A stretch of DNA of 64,000 nucleotides from an uncultured Clostridia bacterium (GTDB taxonomy: Bacteria > Bacillota > Clostridia > TANB77 > CAG-508): NCBI GenBank assembly GCA_944386685.1, contig CALXCA010000006.1, positions 17,342 to 81,341 on the forward strand, read 5' to 3'. Shown piece by piece: positions 62,113-64,000 of this stretch. Positions within the stretch are counted from its first letter, which is position 1. Every line of letters starts with the position of its first letter. The notes beneath the pieces were generated by a model. It saw only the letters and a list, made by a program, of their open reading frames with translations. It was not told where the DNA came from and did not search any database. Position numbers and translations under genes: made by a program.

Positions 62113-63009
62113 ATGTTTTTAGAATATAAAGTTACAGATTATAGATATTCGAATATAAATCAAATTTTAAAGCAAGAATTCAAATTATCTGGAAGATTAA
62201 TAAATAAAGTTATTTCAAGTCATCTGGTTTTATTAGATGATATAGCAGTTGATACACGTTCTGAAGTTAAAATTGGAAATATTATAAAAGTTGATTTAAA
62301 TTATGAAGAAGAAAATGATAATATAGTTCCTGTTAAAATGAATTTAGATATCTTATTTGAAGATGATTGTTTATTGATTTTAAACAAACCTGCTGGCATT
62401 GCTGTTCATCCTTCTATTTTACATTTTGATGATAGCATATCTAATGGTGTTAGATATTACTTTGACTTAATTGGTCTTAAGAAAAAAATTAGACCTGTAA
62501 ACAGACTGGATTTAAATACTTCGGGAATAATAGTTTTTGCAAAAAACGAATATATTCAGGAATGTTTAATTAGACAAATGAATGAAAATCAGTTTAAAAA
62601 AGAATATATTGCTATTGTTTCTGGAATTTTAGATAAAAAAGTTGGAACTATAAATTTACCTATTGCTAGAAAAGAAAATAGTATAATTGAAAGGTGTGTT
62701 TCTCCTAATGGAAAAACTGCTATAACTCATTATGAAGTTTTAAAAGAATTTTCTGATGCAATATCTATAGTAAAATGTTCTCTTCAAACTGGAAGAACTC
62801 ATCAAATTAGAGTTCATTTTATGGAAATTGGCCATCCTTTAATAGGAGATTCTTTATATGGTTCTAAATCATCTATAATTAATAGGCAAGCTTTACATTG
62901 TAATCATATTTCTTTTATACATCCTATTACTCATAAAACTTTAAGTATTGATTGCGAACTTCCTTTAGATATGAAGTTAATTATTAGAACAATAGCGGGC
63001 TTCTTTTAA
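62113..63009 (+). CDS. RluA/RluD-family pseudouridine synthase
   Basis: A protein of about 298 residues; isomerises uridine in rRNA or tRNA. N-terminal S4 domain (IKQ-type helix, LSGRLINKVISSHLVLLDDI), then the catalytic domain with LILNKPAGIAVHPS near residue 93, the catalytic Asp in RPVNRLDLNTSGIIVFAKN near residue 132 and QTGRTHQIRVHFMEIGHPLI near residue 235. The ATG at 62113 fits the promoter; an upstream TTG (62101) would fall before the predicted transcript start. The last six residues (TIAGFF) and the stop come from the dispersed element. Target nucleotide unknown. Confidence 0.92.
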   Translation: MFLEYKVTDYRYSNINQILKQEFKLSGRLINKVISSHLVLLDDIAVDTRSEVKIGNIIKVDLNYEEENDNIVPVKMNLDILFEDDCLLILNKPAGIAVHPSILHFDDSISNGVRYYFDLIGLKKKIRPVNRLDLNTSGIIVFAKNEYIQECLIRQMNENQFKKEYIAIVSGILDKKVGTINLPIARKENSIIERCVSPNGKTAITHYEVLKEFSDAISIVKCSLQTGRTHQIRVHFMEIGHPLIGDSLYGSKSSIINRQALHCNHISFIHPITHKTLSIDCELPLDMKLIIRTIAGFF

Positions 63010-63115
63010 CATTTTATAAGTTTATAATATTTCAAAGCCCGCGTTATTGTTCGTGCGCCAAATTTTACAAAGTAAAATTTGTGTGCATCCGTTTGAGCGA
63101 AGCTCTTTTATTGAA
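62986..63115 (+). repeat. Dispersed three-hairpin element, copy B
   Basis: Full copy. Hairpin 1 pairs AACAATAGCGGGCTT (from 62989) with AAAGCCCGC plus ATTGTT (about 63034-63051); hairpin 2 is CAAATTTTAC/GTAAAATTTG with AAA loop (63059-63081); hairpin 3 is GAGC-GAA-GCTC with TTTT (63095-63109). Begins inside the 3' end of the RluA gene and ends at the HepT stop codon. Confidence 0.9.
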
Positions 63116-63130
63116 AACTTAGTTTTCAAT
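63110..63130 (-). terminator. Hairpin at the HepT stop codon
   Basis: ATTGAAAAC (63110-63118) and GTTTTCAAT (63122-63130) are perfect 9-bp arms around the stop codon at 63119-63121, with a short T-run beyond on the minus strand. Confidence 0.45.
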
Positions 63131-63568
63131 GAATTTTTTTAGACTGCATTTAGTTTCTTCCCATACAGAATTTACATCCTTTACTAAAGGTTTCATTTTT
63201 TCCCAGTTTAATTGAAAAGAATAAGCATGTCTATAGAAATGTCTAAAAGTTGCATATTCTCTTAATTTAAAATATAAATTTTCATTTATTATTTCATTTC
63301 TAAAATTATTTTCACTTGCCATTTGATGCAATAATTCTTGATGAGATTTATTACCTGTAGGAATATTTTTATCTATATTTTTGGCGATAATTTCAAATAT
63401 GTTTTCTAAACCATTATAAAAGGAATGCAATACACTTCCTAATATTGTCATGTCAAACAAATCAGGTTTTTCAATTTTAATCTTTTCAAATATTAGGTCA
63501 TATTCAATAAACAATTTATCAATTTCACTTATCTTAAATTCAATTTGTTCTTTTATATTTTTATCCAA
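63119..63568 (-). CDS. hepT: HepT-like HEPN ribonuclease toxin
   Basis: A 149-residue helical HEPN protein. YATFRHFYRHAYSFQL near residue 105 contains the R-x4-6-H active-site motif and the trailing Tyr that is AMPylated in known HepT. LGSVLHSFYNGLENIFEII near residue 44 is the preceding family helix. Overlaps the antitoxin gene by 8 bp. Toxicity is expected through RNA cleavage, blocked by MntA AMPylation. Confidence 0.88.
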   Translation of the reverse strand: MDKNIKEQIEFKISEIDKLFIEYDLIFEKIKIEKPDLFDMTILGSVLHSFYNGLENIFEIIAKNIDKNIPTGNKSHQELLHQMASENNFRNEIINENLYFKLREYATFRHFYRHAYSFQLNWEKMKPLVKDVNSVWEETKCSLKKFIEN

Positions 63569-63866
63569 CTTTTAATAATCCTCCTACGTTTAATAACATT
63601 TGAGAAAAACGATTTTCTTTATCATCCAAATCAATTAAATCAAATTCATTTTCTAATTCAAACATTAAAATACTTGCAACTCTATAGAAGTCTTTTGAAT
63701 TTAATCCTTTTACTGCAATATCTATATCAGAATTTTCATTAAATTTTCCATTAGCCAACGAACCAAAAATATATACTTCTTTTGCTCCATTTTCTTTTAA
63801 AATTTTTATAGCTTTTTTTATATCTAGTTGATATGAATATGGTAAATTTATTAAATTATTCTCCAT
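63561..63866 (-). CDS. mntA: MntA-like nucleotidyltransferase antitoxin
   Basis: A 101-residue minimal nucleotidyltransferase. EVYIFGSLANGKFNENSDID near residue 30 is the GS-x10-DxD motif; the third Asp is in FDLIDLDDKENRF near residue 75. Perfect ribosome site AAGGAGG. Together with hepT it forms a HepT/MntA (type VII) module with its own promoter. Confidence 0.9.
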   Translation of the reverse strand: MENNLINLPYSYQLDIKKAIKILKENGAKEVYIFGSLANGKFNENSDIDIAVKGLNSKDFYRVASILMFELENEFDLIDLDDKENRFSQMLLNVGGLLKVG

Positions 63867-63890
63867 TTTGCATACCTCCTTGTTAAAATT

Positions 63891-63919
63891 AGTATAACAT
63901 ATTTAAACTAAATATGCAA
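63891..63919 (-). promoter_or_regulatory. Promoter of the MntA/HepT module
   Basis: Minus strand TTGCAT (63914-63919), 17-base spacer, TATACT (63891-63896), leader about 20 nt. Confidence 0.7.
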
Positions 63920-63941
63920 ATAGACTTTTATATTTATCTAA

Positions 63942-64000
63942 AGAACAATAGCGGACTTTTTTAGGCATTTTATATGTTTATAACATTTTAAAGTCCGCGT
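63942..64000 (+). repeat. Dispersed element, copy C (cut by window end)
   Basis: AGAACAATAGCGGACTTTTT to AAAGTCCGCGT at the last base. Only hairpin 1 is visible; its stem is GCGGACTT/AAGTCCGC, where copy B has GCGGGCTT/AAGCCCGC. Confidence 0.85.

Noticed and set aside
1..64000. tRNA, rRNA or known riboswitch genes
   Set aside because: No cloverleaf, conserved rRNA stretch or recognisable riboswitch core was seen by eye in the gaps; a covariance-model scan was not possible.

Overview
The window is very AT-rich, uses the standard bacterial code (TGA works as a stop, for example in the ATGA overlaps), and encodes typical Gram-positive functions: CpsB/C/D phosphoregulation, sortase with LPxTG-like substrates, long-form HPF, LexA, FtsEX with M23 hydrolases, and cohesin/dockerin-type modules. 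This fits an uncultured, host-associated low-GC member of the Clostridia (inference; no rRNA or tRNA gene is visible). Nearly every gene is on the minus strand; the only clear plus-strand gene is an RluA-type pseudouridine synthase near the right end.

About 1.7-38 kb is a very large surface-glycan superlocus in three transcription units, all read leftward. Unit 1 (promoter near 12.84 kb, 12.7 to 1.7 kb) has two GT2 enzymes, a Wzy-like polymerase fused to a DUF4422 domain, a GT4, UDP-glucose dehydrogenase, a TupA-like ATP-grasp protein, a Wzx flippase, UDP-galactopyranose mutase and an LCP ligase. Unit 2 (promoter at 17.73-17.76 kb, terminator at 13.09-13.13 kb) has an LAYTG surface protein, a sortase, an unknown membrane protein and the CpsC/CpsD/CpsB tyrosine-kinase system. 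An IPKTG-anchored protein with a cohesin-like domain sits just upstream. Unit 3 (promoter at 37.90-37.93 kb, down to 18.9 kb) starts with two initiating sugar transferases, followed by GT2/GT4 enzymes, two pyruvyltransferases, an FrhB-like Fe-S protein, an EpsG-type polymerase, an acetyltransferase, a dockerin-bearing clan-A-type glycoside hydrolase, a PP-loop protein, a second flippase and a CapA-like protein. With two initiators, two flippases and two polymerases, the locus probably makes two glycans, with surface enzymes displayed around them.

About 38-47 kb holds two near-duplicate secreted proteins of about 1275 residues (N-terminal propeller-like region, CAP domain, eleven 41-residue EGR repeats). 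They flank an AbrB/PIN toxin-antitoxin pair, and all three transcription units end in the same hairpin. About 47-63 kb is housekeeping: VanZ, HPF, a GH18 enzyme, LexA, GreA, PgsA, CtpA, two M23 hydrolases, FtsX/FtsE, an Alg13/Alg14-type transferase pair, TrmB, a DUF5662 protein and RluA. A HepT/MntA module closes the window.

Non-coding structure is abundant: (i) a roughly 130-bp three-hairpin dispersed element (12.93, 62.99 and 63.94 kb; remnants at 1.62 and 52.41 kb) with a compensatory stem change; (ii) GGGGTCGGTCC words, including a 22-bp tandem array and a 68-bp perfect inverted repeat at 60.4-60.7 kb; (iii) GTACCGGTTCT words, including a 64-bp perfect inverted repeat at 48.02-48.18 kb. 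Several of these supply the last codons of adjacent genes.
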